The notes beneath the pieces were generated by a model that saw only the letters and a program-made list of their open reading frames with translations, did no database searches and was not told the origin of the DNA. Of a stretch of DNA of 64,000 nt, positions 1-11,239 are shown one piece after another. The DNA comes from Pigmentiphaga sp. NML080357 (GTDB taxonomy: Bacteria; Pseudomonadota; Gammaproteobacteria; Burkholderiales; Burkholderiaceae_B), in contig NZ_NINW01000041.1 of NCBI RefSeq assembly GCF_002188465.1, positions 1-64,000 of the forward strand, in the 5' to 3' direction. A program made the position numbers and the translations under genes. Position 1 is the first letter of the stretch. Every line of letters begins with the position of its first letter.

Positions 1-82
1 GCAGATTCGTCAGGCTGACGTTGCCGCGCTGTCGCGGCAAACAGTGCTCGATCTGCTGATATTGGGCTTCGGTGATTTCCAT
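1..82 (-). CDS. IS5-family transposase, N-terminal fragment
   Basis: Only the first 27 residues are in the window, starting with ATG at 82. The opening (MEITEAQYQQIEHCLPRQRG, then NVSLTNL) matches from memory the conserved N-terminal DUF4096-type region of IS5-family transposases. It would encode the DDE transposase that moves the element. Whether the gene is intact, or split by a frameshift as in some IS427-group members, cannot be judged. There is no obvious Shine-Dalgarno sequence, which is common for such genes. Confidence 0.75.
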   Translation of the reverse strand, partial: MEITEAQYQQIEHCLPRQRGNVSLTNL

Positions 83-127
83 ACCCGAAGTATACGAGCA
101 AATTCATTTAGTGTGAACACGCCCTAG
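1..127 (-). mobile_element. End of an IS5-family insertion sequence (truncated by window edge)
   Basis: The segment holds the start of an IS5-type transposase reading off the left edge, preceded by a short terminal stretch ending at about 124 (GTGTGAACACGCCC, 111-124), read here as the terminal inverted repeat. The next bases are TAGG, and CTAG overlaps the boundary, which fits the short TA- or CTAG-type target duplications of IS5-family elements. The exact end and the other inverted repeat cannot be checked because the rest lies outside the window. The element sits downstream of ectD and does not interrupt it. Confidence 0.75.
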
Positions 128-213
128 GAAGCGGCCGCAACCGGCCAGGTGCGTTTATACCCGATCAGGACCGGTTCGCACCAACGGCGGTCCGGCGCCC
201 CCTTCCCGCGACA

Positions 214-233
214 AGGGCGTCCGAAGACGCCCT
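214..233 (-). terminator. Stable tetraloop hairpin after ectD
   Basis: Read on the minus strand this is AGGGCGTC-TTCG-GACGCCCT, an 8-bp stem closed by a UUCG tetraloop, 21 nt after the ectD stop. No U-tract follows (TGTCGCG comes next), so it may be a 3'-end stabiliser or a weak terminator for the ect operon rather than a classic intrinsic terminator. Confidence 0.45.
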
Positions 234-254
234 CTGGCCAGCGCGCGGAGGCCG

Positions 255-1187
255 TCAGACCGACCGCAGGTAGCCCGGTTCGACCGCCTGGATGGGCGCG
301 AAGCTTTCGCGCGTGGCGATGAACTCCGGCCGGGGATTCAGGCCGTACCTGGGATTGCTCAGGGTATTTTCCACGCTGTTATACACCATGAACACATTGG
401 AGCGCGGATAGGGCGAGATGTTGCTGTTCGACCCGTGCATGATGTTGCAGTCGAAGAACACCACCGAGCCGGCGGGGGCCGACAGCACGTCGATGCCGCC
501 CTGGTCCACCAGCAGTTGCAGGCTCACCGGGTCCGGCACGCCGTACTCCTGCTTCTTGAGCGACTGCTTGTAGTGGTCCTGCGGAGTCTCGCCCACGCAC
601 GAGACGAATTGCCGGTGCGAGCCGGGCACCACCATCAGCGGGCCGTTGCTGGCGTCGTTGTCGGTCAGCAGTACCGAGCAGCTCAGCGCCCGCATGGCCG
701 GCATGCCGTCTTCGATGTGCCAGGTCTCGAAATCCGAGTGCCAGTAGAACTCCTTGCCCTTGAAGCCGGGCTTCATGTTGGCGCGCGACTGGTGGATGTA
801 GACGTCGGACCCGAGGATCTGCCTGGCGATCCCCACCAGGCGCATGTCCTGCGACAGGCGGCCGAGCAGCTTGCTCAGCTTGTGGACCATGAACACCGAA
901 CGCACCGCGTCGCTGCCTTTCTCGGTGATGGCTTCTTCGCGGCGGCGGATGGCGGGATCGCGCACCAGGCGCTCGACTTCGCGTTTCAGGGCCTGCGTTT
1001 CCTGGCTGGAGAAGAAATTCTTGAGCAGGATGTAGCCGTTGCGTTCGTAGCCGCCCAGTTGCTCGGCATCCAGGCCGGTGCCCGGTTCGGTCTTGGCGCT
1101 GCCGTAGACCACCGGGTCCCGGCGCTGCACGATGCCGGCCGCGCGGTCGGCTCGTGAAGAATAGATATCGCGTGCGGGAGTAATCAT
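255..1187 (-). CDS. ectD: Ectoine 5-hydroxylase EctD
   Basis: Fe(II)/2-oxoglutarate-dependent dioxygenase that converts ectoine to 5-hydroxyectoine in the cytoplasm. The 310-residue length fits the family. The signature FYWHSDFETWHIEDG is present and supplies the iron ligands His150 and Asp152; the third ligand is His251 in DCNIMHGS. ATG at 1187 is chosen because AGGAGG lies just upstream. A longer frame to 1355 exists but has no ribosome site and contains atypical arginine-rich translation. It is the last gene of ectRABCD, 121 bp after ectC, so this strain should make hydroxyectoine as well as ectoine. Confidence 0.96.
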   Translation of the reverse strand: MITPARDIYSSRADRAAGIVQRRDPVVYGSAKTEPGTGLDAEQLGGYERNGYILLKNFFSSQETQALKREVERLVRDPAIRRREEAITEKGSDAVRSVFMVHKLSKLLGRLSQDMRLVGIARQILGSDVYIHQSRANMKPGFKGKEFYWHSDFETWHIEDGMPAMRALSCSVLLTDNDASNGPLMVVPGSHRQFVSCVGETPQDHYKQSLKKQEYGVPDPVSLQLLVDQGGIDVLSAPAGSVVFFDCNIMHGSNSNISPYPRSNVFMVYNSVENTLSNPRYGLNPRPEFIATRESFAPIQAVEPGYLRSV

Positions 1188-1308
1188 GTTTGCCCTCCTG
1201 TTCTCGTCGGCGACCGTCCCGCCCGCCGGCGGGCGCGGCCGCTTGCCATGGCCGGGCGTGGCGCCCGGCCGGAGACGCGCGCCGCGGCGGCGCGCGCCGG
1301 CCATGCCG

Positions 1309-3708
<2,400 letters not shown>

Positions 3709-3775
3709 ACTCCGACCCTCCTGACGTTTCGCACGCCGGCGTGACGGCCGCGGCGTGCTGGTTGATGGCGCCGGG

Positions 3776-4345
3776 TCAAACCGCCAGGCCTGACTCCGGA
3801 GACGTATCCGACGCATTGATGTCCAGGATGGGCGAAGTATCCGTTCCGGGAGTTTCCATCAGGCTCACGATGCGTTCGAGCGAGAGCGTGATCGTGGCCT
3901 GCTCCAGTTCCGGCAGCGCGCTCAAGGCATCGGCCAGCGTTTTCTGCAGCGGCGAAGGCGCCTGGCTTGCCACTTCGCGCCCGGCGTCGGTAGCCGACAC
4001 CAGCACGGTGCGGCGGTCTTCCCTGCTGCGTTCCCGCTTGACCCAGCCTTTTTCCTCCAGGCGATCGAGTATGCCGACGACCGTGCTCGGACTGACCGAG
4101 ATTTCGCGGCTGATGGCGGTGGCCGTCAGCGGCCCCGACTCGATCACGGCCAGGAGGCAGACCAATTGCGGCGCGGTGATGTGGCTGCAGGCGGCCAACT
4201 GCTTGGAGTGCAGCGCAATGTTGCGCGTGATGCGGCGCAGTGCGCGCAAGATGCGCAAGTTGTAATTGACGCCGGTATCCACGGCCGAACCGGTATGGTC
4301 CATATCCTTCTGGAAATCAAAAATGCGTGGTCGAAAAAAAATCAT
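3776..4345 (-). CDS. ectR: MarR-family transcriptional regulator of the ectoine operon (EctR-like)
   Basis: Winged-helix MarR protein; the recognition region reads ATAISREISVSPSTVVGILDRLEEKGWV and is followed by the wing RERSREDRRTVLVSATDAG. EctR proteins of this family repress ect genes at low salt. Here the gene is co-directional with ectABCD, 67 bp upstream of ectA and with no good promoter in that gap, so ectR is probably the first gene of a single ectRABCD transcript. The start is uncertain: ATG 4345 has a weak GAG motif but lies inside the operator palindrome, while ATG 4303 gives a 175-residue protein closer to the conserved region, with AAGGA placed too near. GTG 4354 is also in frame. 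Confidence 0.88.
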   Translation of the reverse strand: MIFFRPRIFDFQKDMDHTGSAVDTGVNYNLRILRALRRITRNIALHSKQLAACSHITAPQLVCLLAVIESGPLTATAISREISVSPSTVVGILDRLEEKGWVKRERSREDRRTVLVSATDAGREVASQAPSPLQKTLADALSALPELEQATITLSLERIVSLMETPGTDTSPILDINASDTSPESGLAV

Positions 4346-4374
4346 TGCTCTCACGCTATGTAGAGCAATGATTT
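4339..4374. promoter_or_regulatory. Palindromic operator, probable EctR site
   Basis: Perfect inverted repeat with 13-bp arms, AAATCATTGCTCT and AGAGCAATGATTT, around a 10-bp spacer. It begins about 12 bp downstream of the -10 box of the ect promoter and covers the first possible ectR start codons. This position would let a bound dimer block transcription just after initiation. Assignment to EctR is inferred from location. Confidence 0.75.
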
Positions 4375-4385
4375 CAACTCAAATA

Positions 4386-4414
4386 ATTTTAGTCAGAAAC
4401 GCCTTCCCTGTCAA
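4386..4414 (-). promoter_or_regulatory. Sigma-70 promoter of the ectR-ectABCD operon
   Basis: On the minus strand TTGACA (4414-4409), a 17-bp spacer and TAAAAT (4391-4386) form a near-consensus housekeeping promoter. The predicted start is near 4379, immediately before the 13-bp-arm palindrome. The AT-rich patch stands out from the GC-rich surroundings. Confidence 0.75.
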
Positions 4415-4459
4415 CCCTTTGCCGCCGGGAATTTGCGGGGAACGGCTCCGAAATTACCC

Positions 4460-6712
4460 CTATTCGCCCGGATCAGGCTGACATCGCGCCGTAGCATGCC
4501 GTCCGGCAAGATCCGCTGCCGCGAAACTGTCCACTTCCACCACTTCCGCTACGACACGCTCCATTTCTTCGAGCATCGCCGCCTGGCCGGAATCCAGGGC
4601 GCCGCTTCCGGCGCCCTCCCGCCAGTCCTTGATGCCGGCGCGGCGCAGCTCGTCGAGCACCGGGGCGCAGTGGGCCGCCAGCTCGAAAGCCCGCGCAAGA
4701 TGGTCCAGCGCCTCGCCCGCACGCGGCCGGGCGAGGCCGGGCAGCAGGCGATCCCGGGCCGGCGAAGGTTCGAGCAGCAAGGCGGCGCAAGCTTGCGTCA
4801 GCGCGTCGGACGGGCCGCGGCGGCGCACGCCCCATGGCAGGCAAATGAATCGCAGCAGGCCGGCGGCCGCTCGCGCCGGCAAGTTGGCCAGCACCGCATC
4901 CAGGCGTTCCTCGATGGTCGCGAGACCGCTCTCCATGCACCACTGCACCAGCGGCAGGTCGTCGGCCTGCCGTCCTTCGTCGTGCCAGCGCTTGAGGACC
5001 GCAGAGAGCAGGTACAGTTCGGCCAGGATGTCGCCCAGCCTTGCGGACAGCATTTCCTTGCGCTTGAGGGCGCCGCCCAGTGTCGCCAGCGTGACGTCGG
5101 CCACCAGGGCGAAGGCCGACGCATACCGGTTCAGTTGCCGGTAGTAGCCCGCCGTCGCGCCGACGGCGCGCGGGGCGGGCGCGAAACGCCCATCGGTCCA
5201 GGCTCGCGCGAAGGCGCGCAGGGCGTTGGCGGCAGCATGGCCGGCGTGGCGCCAGAAGGTGCGGTCGAACTCCTCCAGTCCGCGCCGCGTGTCGGGGTCG
5301 GCGAGGGCCGACATTTCCTGCATCAAGAACGGATGCGCCCGGATCGCCCCCTGCCCGAAGACGATCAGGCAGCGCGTCAGGATATTCGCGCCTTCGACCG
5401 TGATGCCGATGGGAATGGCCCGATAGACGTTGGACAGGTAATTGCGCGGCCCGTCGATCACGCCCTTGCCCGCGTGCACGTCCATCGCGTCGTTCACGGC
5501 GATGCGCATGCGCTCGGTGGCGTGGTATTTCATGATGGCCGAGATTACGGCCGGCTTGTGGCCGGCATCCAGGCCGGCGCAGGTCAGGCGGCGGGCCGCG
5601 TCCACCTGGTAGGCCAGCGCCGCCATGCGCCCGAGTTTTTCCTGCACGCCCTCGAACTTGCCGATGGGGATGCCGAACTGCTGGCGCACGCGCGCATAGG
5701 CGCCGCTGGTGTGCGCCGAGAACGCGCACGAGGCCGCGGCCAGCGAAGGCAGGGAGATGCCCCGCCCCGCCGCGAGCGCGGTCATCAGCATCTGCCACCC
5801 CTGGCCCGCCCGCTCGACGCCGCCGATGATGGACTCCAGGGGGATGAACACCTCGCGGCCCCGGTTCGGGCCATTCTGGAACACCTGCATGGCCGGTATG
5901 TGGCGGCGGCCGATCTCGACCCCCGGCGTATCGGTCGGCACCAGGGCCACGGTGATGCCGAGCTCTTCGCGGTCCCCGAGCAGGCGACCGGGATCGTAGA
6001 GCTTGAACGCGAGCCCCAGCACCGTCGCAACCGGCCCGAGCGTGATGTAGCGCTTATGCCAGTTCAGCCGGATGCCGAGCACTTCCCTGCCTTGCCAGGT
6101 TCCCTTGCAGACCTCGCCGCGGTCCACCATCGACGCCGCGTCGGAGCCGGCCTCCGGGCTGGTCAGCCCGAAGCACGGGATTTCCCGTCCGTCCGCGAGC
6201 CGCGGCAACCAATAGTCGCGCTGGGCATCGGTGCCGAAATGCAGCAGCAGTTCGCCCGGCCCCAGCGAATTGGGCACCATGACCGTGACGGCGGTCGTGA
6301 GCGAGCGGGTGGAGATGCGGCGCACCACCTCCGAATGCGCATAGGCGGAAAAGCCCAGTCCGCCGTACTTGCGGGGGATGATCATGCCGAAGAACTTGCG
6401 GGCCTTCAGGAACGCCCAGATGTCGGGCGGCAGATCGTGCAGCTCCCAGTTGATCCGCCAGTCATCGACCATCGCGCAGAGCTCGGTCACCGGCCCGTCC
6501 AGGAATGCGCGCTCTTCGTCGGTCAGCCGGGCGGGAGGCGTATCGAGCAGCTTGCGCCACGCGGGATTGCCCGTGAACAATTCGGCATCCCACCATATGT
6601 CGCCCGCCTCGATCGCCTCCCGTTCGGTATCCGACATGGTCGGCAGCGCTTTCGCCGCCCAGCGGAACAGGGGTTTGGACAACCAGTCGCGGCGCAATGC
6701 GGATACGGCCAT
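4460..6712 (-). CDS. fadE: Acyl-CoA dehydrogenase, FadE type with DUF1974 C-terminus
   Basis: FAD-dependent first step of fatty-acid beta-oxidation (acyl-CoA to trans-2-enoyl-CoA). The 750 residues hold an N-terminal/middle acyl-CoA dehydrogenase region with PRKYGGLGFSAYAHSEV and GLTSPEAGSDAASM, a C-terminal flavin domain with GIPIGKFEGVQEKLGRMA, and a long C-terminal extension typical of the FadE/DUF1974 family (E. coli FadE is about 814 residues). ATG 6712 follows AAGGAGG. The gene is transcribed away from the exonuclease gene, with a 136-bp shared intergenic region, and its stop is 114 bp before ectR. Confidence 0.93.
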   Translation of the reverse strand: MAVSALRRDWLSKPLFRWAAKALPTMSDTEREAIEAGDIWWDAELFTGNPAWRKLLDTPPARLTDEERAFLDGPVTELCAMVDDWRINWELHDLPPDIWAFLKARKFFGMIIPRKYGGLGFSAYAHSEVVRRISTRSLTTAVTVMVPNSLGPGELLLHFGTDAQRDYWLPRLADGREIPCFGLTSPEAGSDAASMVDRGEVCKGTWQGREVLGIRLNWHKRYITLGPVATVLGLAFKLYDPGRLLGDREELGITVALVPTDTPGVEIGRRHIPAMQVFQNGPNRGREVFIPLESIIGGVERAGQGWQMLMTALAAGRGISLPSLAAASCAFSAHTSGAYARVRQQFGIPIGKFEGVQEKLGRMAALAYQVDAARRLTCAGLDAGHKPAVISAIMKYHATERMRIAVNDAMDVHAGKGVIDGPRNYLSNVYRAIPIGITVEGANILTRCLIVFGQGAIRAHPFLMQEMSALADPDTRRGLEEFDRTFWRHAGHAAANALRAFARAWTDGRFAPAPRAVGATAGYYRQLNRYASAFALVADVTLATLGGALKRKEMLSARLGDILAELYLLSAVLKRWHDEGRQADDLPLVQWCMESGLATIEERLDAVLANLPARAAAGLLRFICLPWGVRRRGPSDALTQACAALLLEPSPARDRLLPGLARPRAGEALDHLARAFELAAHCAPVLDELRRAGIKDWREGAGSGALDSGQAAMLEEMERVVAEVVEVDSFAAADLAGRHATARCQPDPGE

Positions 6713-6848
6713 CGAGATGCCTCCTTGCAGGCTCTTCTTTCCCCATATAGTACGAGGCTCCCGGCAGGACCGGCGAGCCGCCGGTTTCGCGCTGGTTAAC
6801 ATAGGGGATGAAAGGCGATATTTCTCCCATTGCAAGCAAGGAGCACCC

Positions 6849-7922
6849 ATGACGACCCGGCTGGCCTTCGTCGACCTGGAGACCACCGGCACCACGCCGC
6901 AGAGCGACCGCATCACCGAAATCGGCATCGTCCTGGTCGATGAACACGGGCAGCGGGAGTGGAGCAGCCTGGTCAACCCCGGCCGCCCCATTCCGCCCGC
7001 TATCCAGTCGCTGACCGGCATCTCGAACGCCATGGTGGCCCAGGCGCCGCCCTTCGAGGCGCTGGCGGGCGAAATCGCCGCCCGGCTCGAAGGCTGCCTC
7101 TTCATCGCGCACAACGCCCGTTTCGACTACGGCTTCCTGCGGCAGGAATTCCAGCGGCTGGAGCGGCCTTTCCGGGCCGACGTCCTGTGCACCGTGCGCC
7201 TGTCGCGCAGGCTGTATCCGCAGCATCGCCACCACAATCTCGATGCGCTGATCGCCCGCCATGGCCTGCATGTCCATGCGCGCCACCGGGCCCTGGACGA
7301 CGCGCGGCTGCTATGGCATTTCTGGCGGGAGATCCATCGCGAATTCCCGTCCGAGCACATCGGCGGCCTCGTCGACGCCCTTGCCGGGCGGGTGCAATGG
7401 CCCGACCACCTGGATCCGGAGCTGCCCGGCATCCTGCCCGAGGACCACGGCGTCTATGTCTTCCACGACGCCAACGGCCAGGCCCTCTATGTGGGCCGGG
7501 CCGATCGACTGCGGGACAAAGTGCTCTCCCATTTCCAGCCCATGCGCTGGAAATCGGCCAAGGCGCGGCGGCTGGCCGAGCAGGTGCGGCGCATCGAATG
7601 GCTGGAGACGGGAGGCGCGATCGGAGCCCTGCTGCACGAGAGCCGCCTGTTGCGCGAACTGGCGCCCACGCACAACCGCCGGCCGCGTGCCGCGGCGCCT
7701 ACGATAGACAGGCATTGGCCTTATGACGGGCCGGTCGGCATACGGGAGGCCCGCCTCATCCACGTCATCGAAGGCTGGCGTTTCCTGGGCAGCGCCACCA
7801 CCGACGAGATGCTGTACGAACTTCTGGACGGCGGCCGCGCCGGATACGACGCCGAAGTACACCGTCTCCTGCGCGACCGGCTGGCCCTGGTCCCGCTCCT
7901 GCGATTGCGCCCTGCGCGCTAG
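6849..7922 (+). CDS. DEDDh exonuclease fused to a GIY-YIG (UvrC-N-like) domain
   Basis: The N-terminal part is a DnaQ-like 3'-5' exonuclease: Exo I is FVDLETTG (Asp9, Glu11), Exo II is HNARFDYGFL and Exo III is HRALDDARLL with the DEDDh histidine. From about residue 200 comes a GIY-YIG domain, GVYVFHDANGQALYVGRA with DKVLSHF, as in UvrC and Cho. Such fusions occur in bacteria and are often misnamed Pol III epsilon; a DNA-repair nuclease role is likelier than replication. The protein is 357 residues, with AAGGAG before ATG 6849. The tail (LLHESRLLRELAPTHN) matches the UvrC/Cho region following GIY-YIG. Confidence 0.9.
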   Translation: MTTRLAFVDLETTGTTPQSDRITEIGIVLVDEHGQREWSSLVNPGRPIPPAIQSLTGISNAMVAQAPPFEALAGEIAARLEGCLFIAHNARFDYGFLRQEFQRLERPFRADVLCTVRLSRRLYPQHRHHNLDALIARHGLHVHARHRALDDARLLWHFWREIHREFPSEHIGGLVDALAGRVQWPDHLDPELPGILPEDHGVYVFHDANGQALYVGRADRLRDKVLSHFQPMRWKSAKARRLAEQVRRIEWLETGGAIGALLHESRLLRELAPTHNRRPRAAAPTIDRHWPYDGPVGIREARLIHVIEGWRFLGSATTDEMLYELLDGGRAGYDAEVHRLLRDRLALVPLLRLRPAR

Positions 7923-7986
7923 CTACGGGGCGTCCAGTCGCTCTTTTTATTTCTACTTCGCCAGCGAGACTCGGAGATCGCGCCCG

Positions 7987-8190
7987 CTATTTTCCGCCCG
8001 GGCCGGCCACGTCGATGCCGCTGCCCGACAGCTTGTTCGATTTCGGCGAGCGTCCCAGCTCGTCGGCCGAAGTATTGCGGTCGTTCTGCCGCTCGATCTG
8101 TTCGCGAGTGAGGGAGAAATCGTCGGCGTCCCCGGCCCGGTCTTCCGCGGACCGGTCATCCGGCGGGGTTTTCTTGGACGAAGGTTTCAT
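7987..8190 (-). CDS. Small hydrophilic hypothetical protein (67 aa)
   Basis: Starts at ATG 8190 with GGAG seven bases upstream. The protein is charged, has no membrane segment or cysteine, and ends in KSNKLSGSGIDVAGPGGK; the middle is FSLTREQIERQNDRNTSADE. Sequences of this style appear as short conserved hypotheticals in Bordetella and Achromobacter, but no function is known to me. It is convergent with the exonuclease gene and divergent from the reductase gene. Confidence 0.65.
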   Translation of the reverse strand: MKPSSKKTPPDDRSAEDRAGDADDFSLTREQIERQNDRNTSADELGRSPKSNKLSGSGIDVAGPGGK

Positions 8191-8295
8191 AAATGCTCCA
8201 GACGGCTTATCGTTGACTCGAACCACCCGCGAGGTGGCCCACGCTTTCCTTCAGCATGAAACGTTCCCGGCCGAGCCGGATGCCAGGAGACCCCG

Positions 8296-9327
<1,032 letters not shown>

Positions 9328-9335
9328 GAAATTCT

Positions 9336-9367
9336 GCGATATCCTATCCCCCCCGATAGGATATCGC
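9336..9367. promoter_or_regulatory. Operator of the CsoR/RcnR-type repressor: C6 tract between 13-bp inverted arms
   Basis: GCGATATCCTATC, six C, GATAGGATATCGC form a perfect 32-bp dyad directly before the regulator ATG (9369). A G/C tract flanked by AT-rich inverted repeats is the known operator design of RcnR/CsoR-family metal repressors. The only candidate Shine-Dalgarno bases (AGGA) lie inside the right arm, so operator and ribosome site overlap. A weak -10 (TATCCT, 9340-9345) is also within it. Confidence 0.75.
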
Positions 9368-9368
9368 C

Positions 9369-9623
9369 ATGCATCGCACCCATCCCGACATCGTTCCCCG
9401 CCTCAAGCGCGCCGAGGGCCATCTGCGCTCGGTCATCGCCATGATCGAAGAAGGCCGGGACGGCCTCGCCCTCGCCCAGCAGCTGCACGCCGTCGAGGCG
9501 GCCGTTGCCAAGGCCAAGCAGGCGCTGATCTTCGATCACATCGAGCATCTCCTGGAAGAATCGCGGCCGGCGGAAGTGCAAGAGGCCTTGCGCGACATGA
9601 AGGCATTCGCCAAGTATCTTTGA
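9369..9623 (+). CDS. dmeR: CsoR/RcnR/DmeR-family metal-responsive repressor
   Basis: All-helical 84-residue CsoR-family repressor (RLKRAEGHLRSVIAMIEEGR, QQLHAVEAAVAKAK, IFDHIEHLLEE). Members bind a tetrameric operator and release it on binding Ni, Co, Cu or on reaction with formaldehyde. Here the Cys usually found in helix alpha2 (GR-x-C-L-x-x-AQQL) is Gly32 and the later Cys/His position is Leu61. Remaining candidates are His2, His5, His40, His57 and His60, pointing to a nitrogen-only site that suits Ni or Co. It lies 13 bp ahead of the CDF exporter gene, so a DmeR role is inferred. Confidence 0.85.
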   Translation: MHRTHPDIVPRLKRAEGHLRSVIAMIEEGRDGLALAQQLHAVEAAVAKAKQALIFDHIEHLLEESRPAEVQEALRDMKAFAKYL

Positions 9624-9636
9624 CGCCGCCGCCATC

Positions 9637-10632
9637 ATGTCCGACTTTCCTCCCAAACAGCACGGCCACGTTTTCCTGGGCAGCCGCCACGATGCGCACG
9701 AGCGCCGGACCTGGCAGGTCGTGGCGCTCACGGCCGCGATGATGGTCGCCGAAATCGCCGGCGGCACCCTCTTCGGTTCCATGGCCCTTGTGGCCGACGG
9801 CTGGCACATGTCCACCCATGCGGCGGCGCTTGCGCTGGCCGCCGTCGCTTACAGAGTGGCGCGCAAGCACCAGCATGACGCCCATTTCACTTTCGGCACC
9901 GGCAAGTTCGGCGAGCTGGCGGCATTCGGCAACGCGCTGCTGTTGCTCGTCATCGCCCTCCTGATCGGCTATGAGAGCCTGCAGCGGCTCTTCGCGCCGG
10001 TGCCCATCCACTTTGCGGAGGCATTGCCCATCGCGGTGGCGGGACTAGCCGTCAACCTGGCCAGCGCCTGGCTGCTGCGCGACCACGATCATGGCCACGG
10101 GCACGATCACGGGCACGATCACGGGCACGGACACAATCACGGGCACGATCATGACCACGATCACGCGCCGGCCGCTCGGCCGCCCGGCCACCACCACGCC
10201 CACGACACCAATTTGCGCGCGGCCTATGTGCACGTTCTCGCCGACGCCTTGACCTCGGTGCTGGCGATCGCCGCCCTGCTGGCCGGCTACTTCGGCGGCG
10301 TGCAGTGGCTGGATCCGGTCATGGGACTGGTGGGCACGGTGGTCATCGCCATCTGGTCCTGGAATCTCCTGAAGGCGGCCAGCCGCGTCCTGCTGGACCG
10401 GGTGCCGGACCCGGCGCTCGCCGCCCGCATCCGCAATCGGCTGGAACAGGACGGCGATCGCGTCATCGATTTCCACCTGTGGCGCCTGGGCCCGGAGCAC
10501 CTCGGGCTGATCGCGGCCATCGTCAGCCCGCACCCCCGGACGCCGGATCACTACAAACGCAGGCTGGCCGACGTCGCGCACCTGGCCCACATCACCATCG
10601 AGGTGCACGACACGGCGCCAGCCGCCGCCTGA
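9637..10632 (+). CDS. dmeF: CDF-family cation efflux transporter, DmeF-like
   Basis: Cation diffusion facilitator that exports divalent metal using the proton gradient. Six membrane helices are visible. The helix 2 metal site reads ADGWHMSTHAAAL and the helix 5 site VHVLADALTSVLAI. A cytoplasmic loop between helices 4 and 5 is extremely histidine-rich (alternating DH/GH, roughly residues 149-180). The HxxxD-type pattern with His in helix 2 and the adjacent CsoR/RcnR-type repressor match the DmeF (Co/Ni) branch rather than ZitB. The C-terminal domain (VIDFHLWRLGPEHLG) is of the cytoplasmic CDF type. Length is 331 residues. Confidence 0.9.
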   Translation: MSDFPPKQHGHVFLGSRHDAHERRTWQVVALTAAMMVAEIAGGTLFGSMALVADGWHMSTHAAALALAAVAYRVARKHQHDAHFTFGTGKFGELAAFGNALLLLVIALLIGYESLQRLFAPVPIHFAEALPIAVAGLAVNLASAWLLRDHDHGHGHDHGHDHGHGHNHGHDHDHDHAPAARPPGHHHAHDTNLRAAYVHVLADALTSVLAIAALLAGYFGGVQWLDPVMGLVGTVVIAIWSWNLLKAASRVLLDRVPDPALAARIRNRLEQDGDRVIDFHLWRLGPEHLGLIAAIVSPHPRTPDHYKRRLADVAHLAHITIEVHDTAPAAA

Positions 10633-10777
10633 CCTCGCTACGGGCAGTTGAAACGGCTCGTCAATCATTATGGGTAGCCGCCACAGACCGAATCCGGCCG
10701 GCGTGCTACCCTAAAGGCGTCATCGAACAATTACAAGCAGGTCGCGCCCCGGCGCCACACTGCGACAGGAGACTCGT

Positions 10778-11239
10778 ATGACTTGCCAAGTGATTCCCCT
10801 GCGGCCTCGCCGCGCCAAGCGGCGGGCGTTTCCCGTAACGGGCAAGTTGTTGATGATCGCGGTGCCAGTGGTCCTGTCCATGGGCTGGCTGCTCGCACTG
10901 CCCGGCATGCCGCATGCGCAGGCCGGTCCCGGAGCCTCCGAGGAGCTCCGGCAGGACTTCGCCGTTTCGGCGGGCGACCTGCGCCCCGCGCTCGAGAAAT
11001 ATGCCCGGCAGGCGGGCATCCGGCTCTCGTTCGATCCCGCGAAGGTCTCGGGCTTGACCACGCCGGGGCTGCATGGCCGTTACACGGTCCAGGAAGGGTT
11101 GAACCAGTTGCTGCGCGGCACCGGCTACGTGGGCGCGCAGGAAAACGGCCGCTATGTACTGGTGCCGGAACCGCCGGCGGCGGCGGACAAGCGCCAGCCG
11201 GCCGCCCCGCGGCTGGCGGGTGCGCTCATCCCTGCTTGA
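10778..11239 (+). CDS. Stand-alone STN-domain (secretin/TonB short N-terminus) protein
   Basis: The 153-residue protein has an N-terminal basic region, a hydrophobic segment at about residues 23-43 (KLLMIAVPVVLSMGWLLALP) that fits a signal peptide or anchor, and one STN domain at about 59-127 (FAVSAGDLRPALEKYARQAG, then LHGRYTVQEGLNQLLRGTGY). In FecA/FpvA-type receptors this domain lies before the plug and contacts an anti-sigma factor; here there is no plug or barrel and the frame stops soon after. ATG 10778 follows AGGAGA. The end overlaps dctD tail-to-tail by 14 nt. It could be a remnant of a receptor or a free periplasmic signalling domain. Confidence 0.8.
   Translation: MTCQVIPLRPRRAKRRAFPVTGKLLMIAVPVVLSMGWLLALPGMPHAQAGPGASEELRQDFAVSAGDLRPALEKYARQAGIRLSFDPAKVSGLTTPGLHGRYTVQEGLNQLLRGTGYVGAQENGRYVLVPEPPAAADKRQPAAPRLAGALIPA

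Noticed and set aside
3709-3816. ATG start of EctA at 3816
   Set aside because: It lies inside ectR, has no ribosome site, and adds an arginine-rich stretch not found in EctA proteins.
4433-6799. Very long plus-strand reading frame opposite fadE
   Set aside because: Its translation is rich in Arg, His, Gln and Gly with no recognisable domain, as expected for the antisense of a high-GC gene. The opposite strand encodes an unmistakable acyl-CoA dehydrogenase.
10083-10200. Tandem repeat or CRISPR-like structure in the DmeF gene
   Set aside because: The repetitive bases simply encode the histidine-rich metal loop (alternating DH/GH) inside an intact reading frame.
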